From Microbacterium sp. AG238 (GTDB taxonomy: Bacteria; Actinomycetota; Actinomycetes; Actinomycetales; Microbacteriaceae): a DNA stretch of 64,000 bases. The stretch lies in assembly GCF_003610405.1 (NCBI RefSeq), contig NZ_RAQC01000001.1:248001-312000 (forward strand), written 5' to 3'. Below the pieces are notes generated by a model that saw nothing but the letters and a program-made list of their open reading frames with translations, was not told the DNA's origin and did no database searches. The translations under genes and the position numbers were made by a program. Of this stretch, positions 53,827 through 63,977 are shown piece by piece (position 1 is the stretch's first letter; every line of letters begins with the position of its first letter).

Positions 53827-54297
53827 ATGACCATGCACGACCGTGTCGACCTCGCTCTGCTCGAGGCCCTCGCCGACGACCCCCGTGCGACGGTCGTCGC
53901 CCTCGCCGAGCGCTTGCGGATGTCACGCAACACGGTCCAGGCGCGCATGGCGCGGCTGGAGCAGTCCGGCGTCTTCCTCTCGTATGAGCGGTCGATCTCG
54001 ATGCGTGTCCTCGGCTTCCCGATCGAGGCGCTGATCAGCGTCGTCCTGCGTCAGCCCGACCTGCCTCGCATCGCTCAGGAGCTCGCGACCATCCCCGAGG
54101 TGCTGCAGGCTCAAGGGCTGAGCGGCCAGGTCGACCTGATGGTCCGGGTGGTCGCCCGAGACACCCAGCACCTGTTCGCTGTCGACGCCCGCATCCTCGC
54201 CATCGACGGGGTCGAGCGCACGGAGACCTCGCTCGTCATGGACGACGTCATCCCCCACCGCGTCAAGCCGCTGCTCGCGCAGGGACGCGCGGGCTGA
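53827..54297 (+). CDS. Lrp/AsnC-family transcriptional regulator
   Basis: This 156-residue protein has an N-terminal winged helix-turn-helix (about residues 6-55, DLALLEALADDPRATVVALA read in part) and a C-terminal RAM ligand-binding domain with the amino-acid-sensing loop. Family members respond to amino acids. The ATG at 53827 lies eight bases after TATCGT; a second in-frame ATG at 53833 is possible. The last 35 bases overlap the converging EamA transporter gene. An Lrp regulator next to an amino-acid-type exporter is a common pairing, so the transporter may be its target. Confidence 0.9.
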   Translation: MTMHDRVDLALLEALADDPRATVVALAERLRMSRNTVQARMARLEQSGVFLSYERSISMRVLGFPIEALISVVLRQPDLPRIAQELATIPEVLQAQGLSGQVDLMVRVVARDTQHLFAVDARILAIDGVERTETSLVMDDVIPHRVKPLLAQGRAG

Positions 54298-55270
54298 CGG
54301 CCGTCGTCATCCGGTCGGCGTCGAGCCGCACGAGGACGACGCCCACGAGGATGAGCGCGCCGCCGATGAACTGCACCGGCGCGGGGGCCTCCGCCAGGAG
54401 CAGCCATGCGAAGCCCAGGGCGAACAGCACCTCGGACAAGCCGATGAAAGACGCCAGACGTGATCCCGTCCGCGGAACCGCTGAGACGCCCAGCGCGTAG
54501 GCGGTCCCGGTGGCTGCGCCGACCCACAGCAGCACGACGACGGGCGGCAGCTGCATCCCGACCACGTCGGCGAGGACCGTGCTCGTGGTGAAGGGCAGGA
54601 TGCCGGTGAGCAAGAGGCTGCCGATGATCGCGGTCGCGACGACCATTCCGCCGGCGGCGAGGACGAGGGGCGGCAGCGTGTCGCCGGTGCGCTCGGCCAT
54701 GACGAAGTAGACGCAGGTGCACAGTGCGGCGCCGAGGGCGAGGAGCGTGCCCCAGAAGTCGAAGCGAGCCCCGGCGATATCGACGACCAGCACGAGACCA
54801 GCCATCGCGACGACGGAGCCGGCGATGACCGTGGGAGACGGCCGGCGGCGGGTTGTGAGCCAGACCCAGATGACCAGGAGCACGGGTGCCAGGTACTGGA
54901 TGAGGAGGGCGACGGCGACCGGCATCCGCTGCATCGCCGAGAAGTAGAAGAGCTGGCAGCCGACGACGGGCATCGCGCCGAAGGCGATCAGAGCGAGGCC
55001 GTGTCGGCGCAGGAAGCCTCGCTCGCGCGCGACCGCTCGGATGAGGAACGGCGAGAGGATGAGGGCTGCGACACCGATCCGGATGAAGAGCGCCGCCCCG
55101 AGCGACCAGCCGCCTTCCAGCAGCGGCTTGACCAGAGGTCCGCTCGACGAGAAGGCCAGTGCGGAGGCGACAGCCATGGCCATTCCCGCCGTCCGGCGGC
55201 CGGGGGCGCTCGCGGGCGCTGTCTCCGGCGAGCCTGCGATGATGGGCAGGGGCGCGGTGGGGTTCGTCAT
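54263..55270 (-). CDS. EamA/DMT-family transporter
   Basis: This 335-residue drug/metabolite-superfamily protein has ten predicted membrane helices formed by two EamA repeats (about residues 30-160 and 175-315). The second repeat shows the typical SFIGLSEVLFALGFAWLLLAE and the closing GGALILVGVVLVR. Members export amino acids and other small metabolites. The ATG at 55270 has a GAGG site. It diverges from the CGNR regulator gene 74 bases away and converges on the Lrp gene, so either could control it. Confidence 0.9.
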   Translation of the reverse strand: MTNPTAPLPIIAGSPETAPASAPGRRTAGMAMAVASALAFSSSGPLVKPLLEGGWSLGAALFIRIGVAALILSPFLIRAVARERGFLRRHGLALIAFGAMPVVGCQLFYFSAMQRMPVAVALLIQYLAPVLLVIWVWLTTRRRPSPTVIAGSVVAMAGLVLVVDIAGARFDFWGTLLALGAALCTCVYFVMAERTGDTLPPLVLAAGGMVVATAIIGSLLLTGILPFTTSTVLADVVGMQLPPVVVLLWVGAATGTAYALGVSAVPRTGSRLASFIGLSEVLFALGFAWLLLAEAPAPVQFIGGALILVGVVLVRLDADRMTTAVSPRVPARAAA

Positions 55271-55344
55271 CGACAGCCTCGGTGGTCAGGGGTGAACGTT
55301 ATCTACACTCGTGACAGTAATGCTCGCGATCGTCAGGAGTCAAC

Positions 55345-55905
55345 GTGGTCTTCATCCATGACACGGAATTGTCGCTGCGCGCGACGGCTGCGCTGGTCAA
55401 CACGCTGCCGCTCACGGGCGCGGACGCCGGCGACACGCTCGCCGATCGCGGCGATCTGGATGCCTTCCTCACCGAGTTCGCCTTCACGGGAGCGATCGTG
55501 CGTGACGACGCCGAGCTGCAGGCCATGCGCGCTATCCGGGCGCGACTCCGGGAGCTGTGGGAACTCGACCGCGACTCCGCTGTCGCTCACGTCAACGCCA
55601 TGCTGCGCGACGGGCGTGCTCAGCCCCAGCTGGTGATCCACGACGGGTACGACTGGCACATTCACGCGACCCCGGATGACGCGCCGCTCGCGACCCGCGT
55701 GCTCGTCGAGGCCGGGATGGCCTTCGTCGACGTCATCCGCGCCGACGCCTACGACCGTGTGCGGATCTGTGCCGCCGACGACTGCGCCGCGGTCTACGTC
55801 GACTTCTCCAAGAACGGCTCGAAGCGCTACTGCGACACCGGCAATTGCGGCAACCGGATGAACGTCAACGCATACCGTCGTCGGAAAGCCCGAGGAACCG
55901 CCTGA
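55345..55905 (+). CDS. CGNR zinc-finger protein (ABATE type)
   Basis: This 186-residue protein has the N-terminal ABATE-like stress-response domain (about residues 5-120) and a C-terminal CGNR zinc finger: CAADDCAAVYVD, then CDTGNCGNRMNVNAYRRR, giving four cysteines and the CGNR signature. Such proteins are putative transcription regulators, and this one is divergent from an EamA transporter, a recurrent pairing in actinobacteria as I recall it. The GTG has a CAGGAG site six bases away. The last 41 bases overlap the converging alpha/beta-hydrolase gene. Confidence 0.92.
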   Translation: MVFIHDTELSLRATAALVNTLPLTGADAGDTLADRGDLDAFLTEFAFTGAIVRDDAELQAMRAIRARLRELWELDRDSAVAHVNAMLRDGRAQPQLVIHDGYDWHIHATPDDAPLATRVLVEAGMAFVDVIRADAYDRVRICAADDCAAVYVDFSKNGSKRYCDTGNCGNRMNVNAYRRRKARGTA

Positions 55906-56764
55906 TCGAGGCCGCCGCTTCGCGCGGCTTCTCGTAATGGATGAGGTGCCCCACCCCATCGATCTCGACGAGCTCGGCGGCGGGGAAGAGCTCGCGCAAC
56001 CGGCGCTCGGCCTCGATCGGGGTGATGTCATCCTGGACAGCGGCGATGAGCAGCGTCGGCTGCGAGATGCGCGGCGCCGAAGCGCGCACGTCGTTCGAGA
56101 CCGAGGTCACGAACGCATCGCGAAGCACATCACGGTCGGCGAAGCTCGAGAAGTAGGTGTCGTGCTGATCGTGGACGAATCGCCGAAGCGCCCGGTCGCG
56201 GGTCTTGACCATCGCGAGGCTCATGACCCGGACGATCATCCGATTGCGCAGGAGCGCCTCGCCGAGGCGGCCGGGCAGACGCGCTCCGACGGCGTAGTAC
56301 CCGACGGCGAGGCGCGTGAAGATGCCGCGCGGTCCCTCGAGCGCCGGGGCGCCAATCGGGTTGATGAGGATCAACCGCGGTGTCGGGAGCCCGCCCGCCA
56401 CCGCGGCGGCGGCGACGATCGAGCCGAAGGAATGACCGACGACGACGGCACCGGGAGCGACGGCGGCTGAGAAGGCGGTGAGCCAATCGGCGTAGGTGTC
56501 GAGGTCGTGCGCGCGTCCGGGGATCGGCGGTGTCTCGCCGAAGCCGGGCAGATCCGGCATGACGACGCGGACGTCGTCGAGGTGCGCGACGACGGGCTCG
56601 AGGCCATGGTGTTCGCCACGGAACCCGTGGACGGCCAGAAGCGTCTGCGCGGCGTCGTCGCGTCCGTACACCCAGTAGACGGTCGTCCCCCCGAGCACAT
56701 CGGCCTCGTGACGCCGCACCGGGATGCGTGCGAGGAGCGGTTCGTACGGCGAGACGTTCGGCAC
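55865..56764 (-). CDS. Alpha/beta hydrolase
   Basis: This 299-residue alpha/beta-hydrolase-fold protein has the oxyanion HGFRGEHHG, the nucleophile elbow VVGHSFGS, an Asp in VQDDITP and the final His in GVGHLIHYEKP, so the triad is intact. It has no signal peptide. The substrate is unknown; esters or lactones are typical. The GTG at 56764 follows a TAGACT box by six bases (leaderless). It diverges from the exonuclease gene, with 66 bases between starts, and overlaps the end of the CGNR gene. Confidence 0.92.
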   Translation of the reverse strand: MPNVSPYEPLLARIPVRRHEADVLGGTTVYWVYGRDDAAQTLLAVHGFRGEHHGLEPVVAHLDDVRVVMPDLPGFGETPPIPGRAHDLDTYADWLTAFSAAVAPGAVVVGHSFGSIVAAAAVAGGLPTPRLILINPIGAPALEGPRGIFTRLAVGYYAVGARLPGRLGEALLRNRMIVRVMSLAMVKTRDRALRRFVHDQHDTYFSSFADRDVLRDAFVTSVSNDVRASAPRISQPTLLIAAVQDDITPIEAERRLRELFPAAELVEIDGVGHLIHYEKPREAAASIRRFLGLSDDGMR

Positions 56765-56770
56765 CCGTCG

Positions 56771-56776
56771 AGTCTA
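56771..56776 (-). promoter_or_regulatory. -10 box, leaderless start of the alpha/beta hydrolase
   Basis: TAGACT (minus strand) ends six bases before the GTG at 56764. Confidence 0.6.
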
Positions 56777-56817
56777 CGGAGGCGGCGCGTCGGATCCTGA
56801 GTGTCGGACCTGAGCCG

Positions 56818-56823
56818 TAGCCT
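56818..56823 (+). promoter_or_regulatory. -10 box, leaderless start of the exonuclease
   Basis: TAGCCT ends seven bases before the in-frame GTG at 56831. An earlier in-frame GTG at 56801 would lie upstream of this box. Confidence 0.5.
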
Positions 56824-56830
56824 CGAATCC

Positions 56831-57577
56831 GTGGAGCCGGACCGACCCCTCGCCGTGACGACGCCCGAACTCGATCTCTGGCCCTTCGGCGCACCGGAAT
56901 GGTCGCGGGTGCTCGGGGTTTTCGATCTCGAGACCACGGGTGTCGACGTGACGACCGACCGCATCGTCACGGCGCACGTGGGCGTGCTCGATGCCGACGG
57001 AGTCCCGGTGCGCGCCGACAGCTGGCTGGCCGACCCGGGAATCGACATCCCCGAGGGTGCTGCGGCGATCCACGGCATCACGACCGAGCACGCGCGCCGG
57101 GCGGGGCGTCCTGCGCAAGAGGTCGTCGCAGAGGTCGCCGCCGCCTTGCGTGGGCTCTTCGACGCCGGTATCCCCGTCGTGGCGTACAACGCCCCGTTCG
57201 ATTTCTCCATGCTGAAGTACGAGGCGCTGCGGCACGGCGTCACTCCGATCGTCGCGCCCTCCCCCGTCATCGACCCGCTCGTCATCGATAAGCGATACGA
57301 CCGCTACCGCAAGGGCAAGCGCACCCTGTCGGTCGTCGCCGACCACTATGCCGTCACCCTCACCGGGGCGCACGAGGCCTCCGCAGACGCGATCGCGGCG
57401 GGGCGGGTCGCGCAGATCCTGGCTGAGCGGTTCGCCGACGGGCTGCCGTCGACCGCCGCGGAGCTCCACACCCGTCAGATCGGTTGGGCTCGGGCGCAGG
57501 CCGAAAGCCTGACCGAGTACTTCGTCAGCATCGGCCGGATCGACGCCGAGGTCGACGGATCGTGGCCCATCCGCTGA
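56831..57577 (+). CDS. DnaQ-like 3'-5' exonuclease
   Basis: This 248-residue protein is a DEDDh exonuclease of the DNA polymerase III epsilon type. The acidic residues are in VFDLETTG (motif I), AYNAPFDFSML (motif II) and AHEASADA (motif III, with His and Asp). It is a stand-alone nuclease that may degrade or proofread DNA or RNA. I choose the GTG at 56831 because a TAGCCT box lies seven bases upstream; the GTG at 56801 would add ten residues and lies before the box. A long inverted repeat follows the gene. Confidence 0.92.
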   Translation: MEPDRPLAVTTPELDLWPFGAPEWSRVLGVFDLETTGVDVTTDRIVTAHVGVLDADGVPVRADSWLADPGIDIPEGAAAIHGITTEHARRAGRPAQEVVAEVAAALRGLFDAGIPVVAYNAPFDFSMLKYEALRHGVTPIVAPSPVIDPLVIDKRYDRYRKGKRTLSVVADHYAVTLTGAHEASADAIAAGRVAQILAERFADGLPSTAAELHTRQIGWARAQAESLTEYFVSIGRIDAEVDGSWPIR

Positions 57578-57630
57578 CGCTCGCGGGTGAGAACTACCCC
57601 GATTGACGAGACCGCCCTCACCCGCGAGCG
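57578..57630. terminator. Long inverted repeat between the exonuclease and leuA
   Basis: A perfect 14-base inverted repeat CGCTCGCGGGTGAG/CTCACCCGCGAGCG is separated by 25 bases, directly after the exonuclease stop and beside the converging leuA stop (57638). It probably ends transcription from both sides. The large loop is unusual. Confidence 0.65.
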
Positions 57631-57637
57631 ATGTCCC

Positions 57638-59536
<1,899 letters not shown>

Positions 59537-59604
59537 TCATCCGTCCGCCGCACACAGGCGTGCCGCCGCTGAGACGATGGCGTCGTGCGCGACACTGTCG
59601 GGAT

Positions 59605-60207
59605 ATGAGTACTCCGCGCGCGGGCCTGTTCGCCCTCATCATGTGTGCGATAGCCCTGACCGCGGGCTGCGCCTCGACACCTGCGGCCGCGCCGACCTCG
59701 CTCGACCCCGCTCCGCCCGCCGGCGACGTCGTGGCCCAGGGGACCGTCCTCGACGACGGCTCGGGCGCTCAGCTGTGTCTCGGCGCCGTCGCGGAGTCGG
59801 CCCCGCCGCAGTGCTCCGGCATTCCCCTCACGGGGTGGGACTGGGAATCTCTGACCGACGCGACCACGATGTCCGGCTCGACCTGGGGTACCTATGCCGT
59901 CCAGGGGCGTTACGACGGATCGTCGTTCGCCGTCACTGCGCCGGCGGTACCGCTCGCGCTTTACGATCCGATGCCGCTTCCCGACCCCACCGGCGGGGTC
60001 CCCGGCAGGGCGGACGACGCCGAGCTCCACGACGTCGAACAGCGGGTGCACGACACCCTCGGCGACACGGTGCTCGCATCCGGCGCGTACGACGGTCGCC
60101 TCTGGGTCACGGTCGTGTGGGACGACGGAACACTCCAGAAAGCGGCGGACGCCGAATTCGGTGAGGATGTCGTCGTCATCCAGTCGGCGATGCGCGAGGT
60201 CGGCTAG
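59605..60207 (+). CDS. Putative lipoprotein of unknown function
   Basis: This 200-residue protein starts with a signal peptide (about residues 1-21) and a lipobox LTAGC with the lipidated Cys22. A Pro/Ala-rich linker and a soluble domain of about 150 residues follow, with VVAQGTVLDDGSGAQLCLG (20 or fewer residues quoted) and two later cysteines. I do not recognise the domain; it is probably anchored on the outer face of the membrane after Lgt and Lnt processing. The ATG at 59605 has no clear ribosome site. It converges on era, overlapping its stop by four bases. Confidence 0.75.
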   Translation: MSTPRAGLFALIMCAIALTAGCASTPAAAPTSLDPAPPAGDVVAQGTVLDDGSGAQLCLGAVAESAPPQCSGIPLTGWDWESLTDATTMSGSTWGTYAVQGRYDGSSFAVTAPAVPLALYDPMPLPDPTGGVPGRADDAELHDVEQRVHDTLGDTVLASGAYDGRLWVTVVWDDGTLQKAADAEFGEDVVVIQSAMREVG

Positions 60208-61103
60208 AAGCCGAGGCGCCCGAGCTGCTTGGGATCGCGCTGCCATTCCTTCGCGACACGCACCCGCAGCGAGAGGAACACCCGGGTCCCGAGAAGCGGC
60301 TCGATCTGAGCGCGGGCACGAGCACCGACATCCGCGAGCCGGGAGCCTTTGCGGCCGATGATGATGGCCTTCTGGCTGTCGCGCTCGACGACGATGTTTG
60401 CGTAGACGTCCGTGAGGTCGGAGCCGTCGCGAGGAGCGACGTCCTCCACCGTGACGGCGATCGAGTGGGGCAGCTCATCGCGCACGCCTTCGAGGGCGGC
60501 TTCGCGGATGATCTCGGCGATCCGGTCCTCGGTCGACTCGTCCGTGACGACATCGTCGGGGTACAGCGCCGGCCCCTCGGGCATGAGGGCGAGCAGCTCG
60601 TCGGACAGCACGTCGAGCTGCTCGGCCGTGACTGCGGAGAGGGGGATCACCGCAGCCCAATCCTCGCGGAGGCTGTCGACCTCCATGAGACGCTCCATGA
60701 TCTCGTCACGGCCGGCGAGATCGGTCTTCGTCACGATCGCGACCTTCTTGGCGCGCGGGTAGCCGTCGAGCGATGCGGCGATGCGGCGGTCGCCGGGGCC
60801 GACCTTGTCGACGGCGGGAACCAGGAAGCCGATGACGTCGACGTCGCCCAGGACCTGCTCGACGAGGTCGTTCAGCCGCTGGCCGAGCAGCGTCCGCGGC
60901 TTGTGGATGCCGGGTGTGTCGACGATGACGAGCTGGCCGCCGGGCCGATTCAGGATGCCGCGGATCGCGCGCCGCGTCGTCTGCGGCTTGTCGCTGGTGA
61001 TCGCGACCTTCTCCCCCACGAGGGCGTTCGTCAGAGTGGACTTGCCGACGTTGGGGCGACCGACGAAGGTCACGAACCCCGACCGGGTCTCTGCTGCGGT
61101 CAT
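60204..61103 (-). CDS. era: GTPase Era
   Basis: Era is a GTPase that helps mature the 16S rRNA 3' end and assemble the 30S subunit. The 299-residue protein has G1 GRPNVGKST, the G2 region KPQTTR, G3 DTPGIH, G4 TKTD, and G5 SAVTAE, followed by a KH RNA-binding domain (about residues 205-290, IIIGRKGSRLADVGARA). The ATG overlaps the stop of the CBS-domain gene. It ends the phoH-ybeY-CBS-era unit, an arrangement conserved in many bacteria and connected to ribosome assembly. Confidence 0.97.
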   Translation of the reverse strand: MTAAETRSGFVTFVGRPNVGKSTLTNALVGEKVAITSDKPQTTRRAIRGILNRPGGQLVIVDTPGIHKPRTLLGQRLNDLVEQVLGDVDVIGFLVPAVDKVGPGDRRIAASLDGYPRAKKVAIVTKTDLAGRDEIMERLMEVDSLREDWAAVIPLSAVTAEQLDVLSDELLALMPEGPALYPDDVVTDESTEDRIAEIIREAALEGVRDELPHSIAVTVEDVAPRDGSDLTDVYANIVVERDSQKAIIIGRKGSRLADVGARARAQIEPLLGTRVFLSLRVRVAKEWQRDPKQLGRLGF

Positions 61104-62428
61104 CTGCTGTCTTCTCCTCTTCGTGCCACGCGGACCTCGCCGGTACGCGGGTGTGCCATGTCGTCCGTCTCGTCGGCCGGGGCGCGTTCGACGAAGACGG
61201 TCGCGAGACCCCGCCCGCGTCCGCGTGAGACCCCACCGGTGATCGTGATCCCGTCGACCGTCACCGTCGCGCCGGGCATCGGGACCCGTCCGAGCGTCTT
61301 GCCGAGCAGACCGCCGATCGAGTCGACGTCGTCGTCGTCCAGCTCGATGCCGAACAGCTCGCCGACCTCATCGAGGCCCAACCGTGCACTCACGCGGTAT
61401 CGGCCGGGCTCGAGCTCGACGACCTCGGCGGCGCCCCGGTCGTACTCGTCGGCGATCTCGCCCACGAGTTCCTCGATGAGGTCTTCGAGGGTGATGAGCC
61501 CGGCGACCCCGCCGTACTCGTCGACGACGAGGCACACGTGGACGGCATCCCGCTTCATCTGCTGCAGCAGCGACTCAGCTCGCATCGACTCGGGCACGAA
61601 CACGGCCGGCCGCGCCACTCGTCCCACGGGGACGTCGCGCCAGCCCGACGCCTCCCCGTACGAGAATTGCACGAGGTCCTTCAGGTAGACCACACCGACG
61701 ATGTCGTCGCGCTCGTCGTCGGTGACCGGCACCCGTGACACACCCCGCTCGAGGAAGAGCGCGAGCGCCTCGTGCGTCGTCGCGGTCTGCGGCACCGTGA
61801 CCATATCGGTCCGCGGCACCATCACCGACCGCACGAGCGTATCGGTGAAATCGAAGACGGAGTGGATGAGGTCACGGTCATCGGCCTCGATCAGGTCTTG
61901 CGAGACCGCCTCGTCGACCATGCTCAATAGCTGTTCCTCCGAGGCGAACGACGTGCCGCGGGAGACTCCGGGGGTCACGCGGTTGCCGACGATGACCAGG
62001 AGGTGAGCAAGCGGGCCGAGCACGATCCGAGCACCGCGCACGATCGGGGCGCAGGCGATGAGCAGGCCGCGGGCGTGCTGGCGCCCGACCGCCCGCGGGC
62101 TCGCGCCGACCAGGACGAACGACACCGCCGTCATCAGAAGGGCGGCGACGAGGATCGCCCACCACAGGTTCTCGAGCGCCAACGTCAATGCAGCCGTGAC
62201 GAACACCGCAGCCGTCGACTCCGCGAGGATGCGGATGAAGACGACGGCGTTCGCGTGCGCCGTCGTATCGTCCGCGATGCGACGCAAGGCCTGCTGCCGT
62301 CGGCTCGTCTCGGCCCAATCGGCGAGGTCGGCGCGCGATGTCACTCCGAGCGCGGCGTCGAGTGCGGCCATCAGGCCCCCGAGCGCGACGAGGAACACCG
62401 CGCCGAGGACGAGGAGGAAGACGGTCAC
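61100..62428 (-). CDS. CNNM/HlyC-type CBS-domain membrane protein
   Basis: This 442-residue protein has an N-terminal DUF21 (CNNM) membrane domain with about three helices (residues 1-150), a pair of CBS domains (about residues 200-330, VMVPRTDMVTV and VDEYGGVAGLITLEDLIEEL, read in part) and a C-terminal CorC/HlyC domain. The family is called hemolysin-like but is more probably linked to magnesium or cobalt transport. The GTG at 62428 overlaps the ybeY stop as GTGA, and the stop overlaps era. Confidence 0.93.
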   Translation of the reverse strand: MTVFLLVLGAVFLVALGGLMAALDAALGVTSRADLADWAETSRRQQALRRIADDTTAHANAVVFIRILAESTAAVFVTAALTLALENLWWAILVAALLMTAVSFVLVGASPRAVGRQHARGLLIACAPIVRGARIVLGPLAHLLVIVGNRVTPGVSRGTSFASEEQLLSMVDEAVSQDLIEADDRDLIHSVFDFTDTLVRSVMVPRTDMVTVPQTATTHEALALFLERGVSRVPVTDDERDDIVGVVYLKDLVQFSYGEASGWRDVPVGRVARPAVFVPESMRAESLLQQMKRDAVHVCLVVDEYGGVAGLITLEDLIEELVGEIADEYDRGAAEVVELEPGRYRVSARLGLDEVGELFGIELDDDDVDSIGGLLGKTLGRVPMPGATVTVDGITITGGVSRGRGRGLATVFVERAPADETDDMAHPRTGEVRVARRGEDSR

Positions 62429-62889
62429 GCGCGGCGGCGCTCGCTTGCGTGGAAGGCCGAGATCAGCTCGCGCTGGAGCCCGAACATCTCGCGCTCCTCG
62501 TCCGGCTCGGCGTGATCGAATCCGAGCAGGTGCAGCAGCCCGTGCGTCGTGAGGAGGATGAGTTCGTCGAGCGTCGTGTGCCGCGCCGCCTGGGCCTGGG
62601 CCTCGGCGACCTGTGGGCACAGCACGATGTCACCCAGGAGACCCGGAGGCGTCGGCGCGTCCTCGGTGCCCGGGCGGAGTTCGTCCATCGGGAAGCTGAG
62701 CACGTCGGTGGGCCCGGGCTCGTCCATCCACTGCACGTGCAGCGACTCCATGGCGCCCTCGTCGACGAGGAGGATGGCGAGGTCGGCATCCGGGCTCACG
62801 TTCAGCTGGGCGAGGTTGTGCTCGGTCAGCCGCAGGAGCACGGTCTCGTCGACGGACACGCCGGATTCGTTGGTGATCTCGATGGTCAT
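62425..62889 (-). CDS. ybeY: Endoribonuclease YbeY
   Basis: YbeY is a single-strand-specific metal-dependent endoribonuclease needed for 16S rRNA maturation and ribosome quality control. The 154-residue protein carries the zinc-binding motif HGLLHLLGFDH and the upstream TDVLSFPMDE region. Length and motifs are normal. The ATG overlaps the phoH stop by four bases, and its stop overlaps the CBS-domain gene, so the whole unit is coupled. Confidence 0.97.
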   Translation of the reverse strand: MTIEITNESGVSVDETVLLRLTEHNLAQLNVSPDADLAILLVDEGAMESLHVQWMDEPGPTDVLSFPMDELRPGTEDAPTPPGLLGDIVLCPQVAEAQAQAARHTTLDELILLTTHGLLHLLGFDHAEPDEEREMFGLQRELISAFHASERRRA

Positions 62890-63977
62890 GAACGTCCTCG
62901 TTTCGGGAGCCGGTCGCGCGGACCGACGGGCCGTGTCGCGGTGCGCCGCTCGGCCCGGTTGGCGAACTCGCTCGCCTCGTCGCGCTCGCGACGGGCAGCG
63001 AGGCGCTGCTCGTCGTACTCGCTGTAGGCATCGACGATGCGGCCGACCAGCGTGTGGCGCACGACGTCGTCGCTCGTGAGGGTGGCGAAGTGGATGTCGT
63101 CGATGTTCTTCAGCACGCGCGTCACCGTTCGCAGCCCCGACGTTCCCTGGGGAAGGTCGACCTGCGTGATGTCGCCGGTGACGACCATGCGCGTGCCGAA
63201 GCCCAGACGCGTGAGGAACATCTTCATCTGCTCGGGCGTGGTGTTCTGAGCTTCGTCGAGCACGACGAACGAGTCGTTCAGCGTGCGCCCGCGCATGTAG
63301 GCGAGCGGTGCGACCTCGATCGTGCCCGTGGCCATGAGCTTGGGAACGAGCTCGGGGTCGAGCATCTCGTTGAGGGCGTCGTAGAGCGGCCGAAGGTACG
63401 GGTCGATCTTGTCGGTGAGGGTCCCGGGGAGGAAGCCGAGGCGCTCGCCCGCTTCGACGGCGGGTCGAGTGAGGATGATGCGGTTGACCTCTTTGCGCTG
63501 CAGCGCCTGCACGGCCTTCGCCATCGCGAGGTACGTCTTGCCGGTTCCGGCAGGACCGATGCCGAAGACGATCGTGCTCTCATCGATCGCGTCGACGTAT
63601 GCCTTCTGCCCCAGCGTCTTCGGTCGGATGACCTTGCCGCGCGACGAGAGGATCGCCTCGCCCAGCACCTCGGAGGGACGGAGGCCCTCGTCGCCGTTGC
63701 GGCGTTGCAGGATGCGGCTCGAGGTCGTGACGTCGCTCGGGTCGAGCCCCTGCCCGGCGCGCGCCATCGCGATCAGCTCGTCGACGAGCGTCTTGGCCGC
63801 CGCAACGGCATCCGTCGTTCCCGTGAGTGTGATCTCGTTGCCGCGCACGAGCACGTCCACGTCGGGGTGCTCGCGCTCGACGACGCGGAGGAGTCTGTCT
63901 TGGGGGCCCAGCAGCTGGACCATGGCGACACCGTCGGCGAGGATCGTCGCGACGGCGGGTTCGGAAGCATCAGCCAC
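62886..63977 (-). CDS. phoH: PhoH-family ATPase
   Basis: This 363-residue protein has a short N-terminal KH-like part (about residues 1-75), then a P-loop ATPase domain with Walker A FGIGPAGTGKTYLA, Walker B FVVLDEAQNTTPEQ and the sensor-like MVVTGDITQVDLP. PhoH-like proteins are thought to be ATP-dependent RNA helicases, here linked to ribosome assembly with YbeY and Era. A basic tail ends the protein. The GTG at 63977 has a GAAGGGA site. The promoter probably lies beyond the window end. Confidence 0.96.
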   Translation of the reverse strand: MADASEPAVATILADGVAMVQLLGPQDRLLRVVEREHPDVDVLVRGNEITLTGTTDAVAAAKTLVDELIAMARAGQGLDPSDVTTSSRILQRRNGDEGLRPSEVLGEAILSSRGKVIRPKTLGQKAYVDAIDESTIVFGIGPAGTGKTYLAMAKAVQALQRKEVNRIILTRPAVEAGERLGFLPGTLTDKIDPYLRPLYDALNEMLDPELVPKLMATGTIEVAPLAYMRGRTLNDSFVVLDEAQNTTPEQMKMFLTRLGFGTRMVVTGDITQVDLPQGTSGLRTVTRVLKNIDDIHFATLTSDDVVRHTLVGRIVDAYSEYDEQRLAARRERDEASEFANRAERRTATRPVGPRDRLPKRGRS

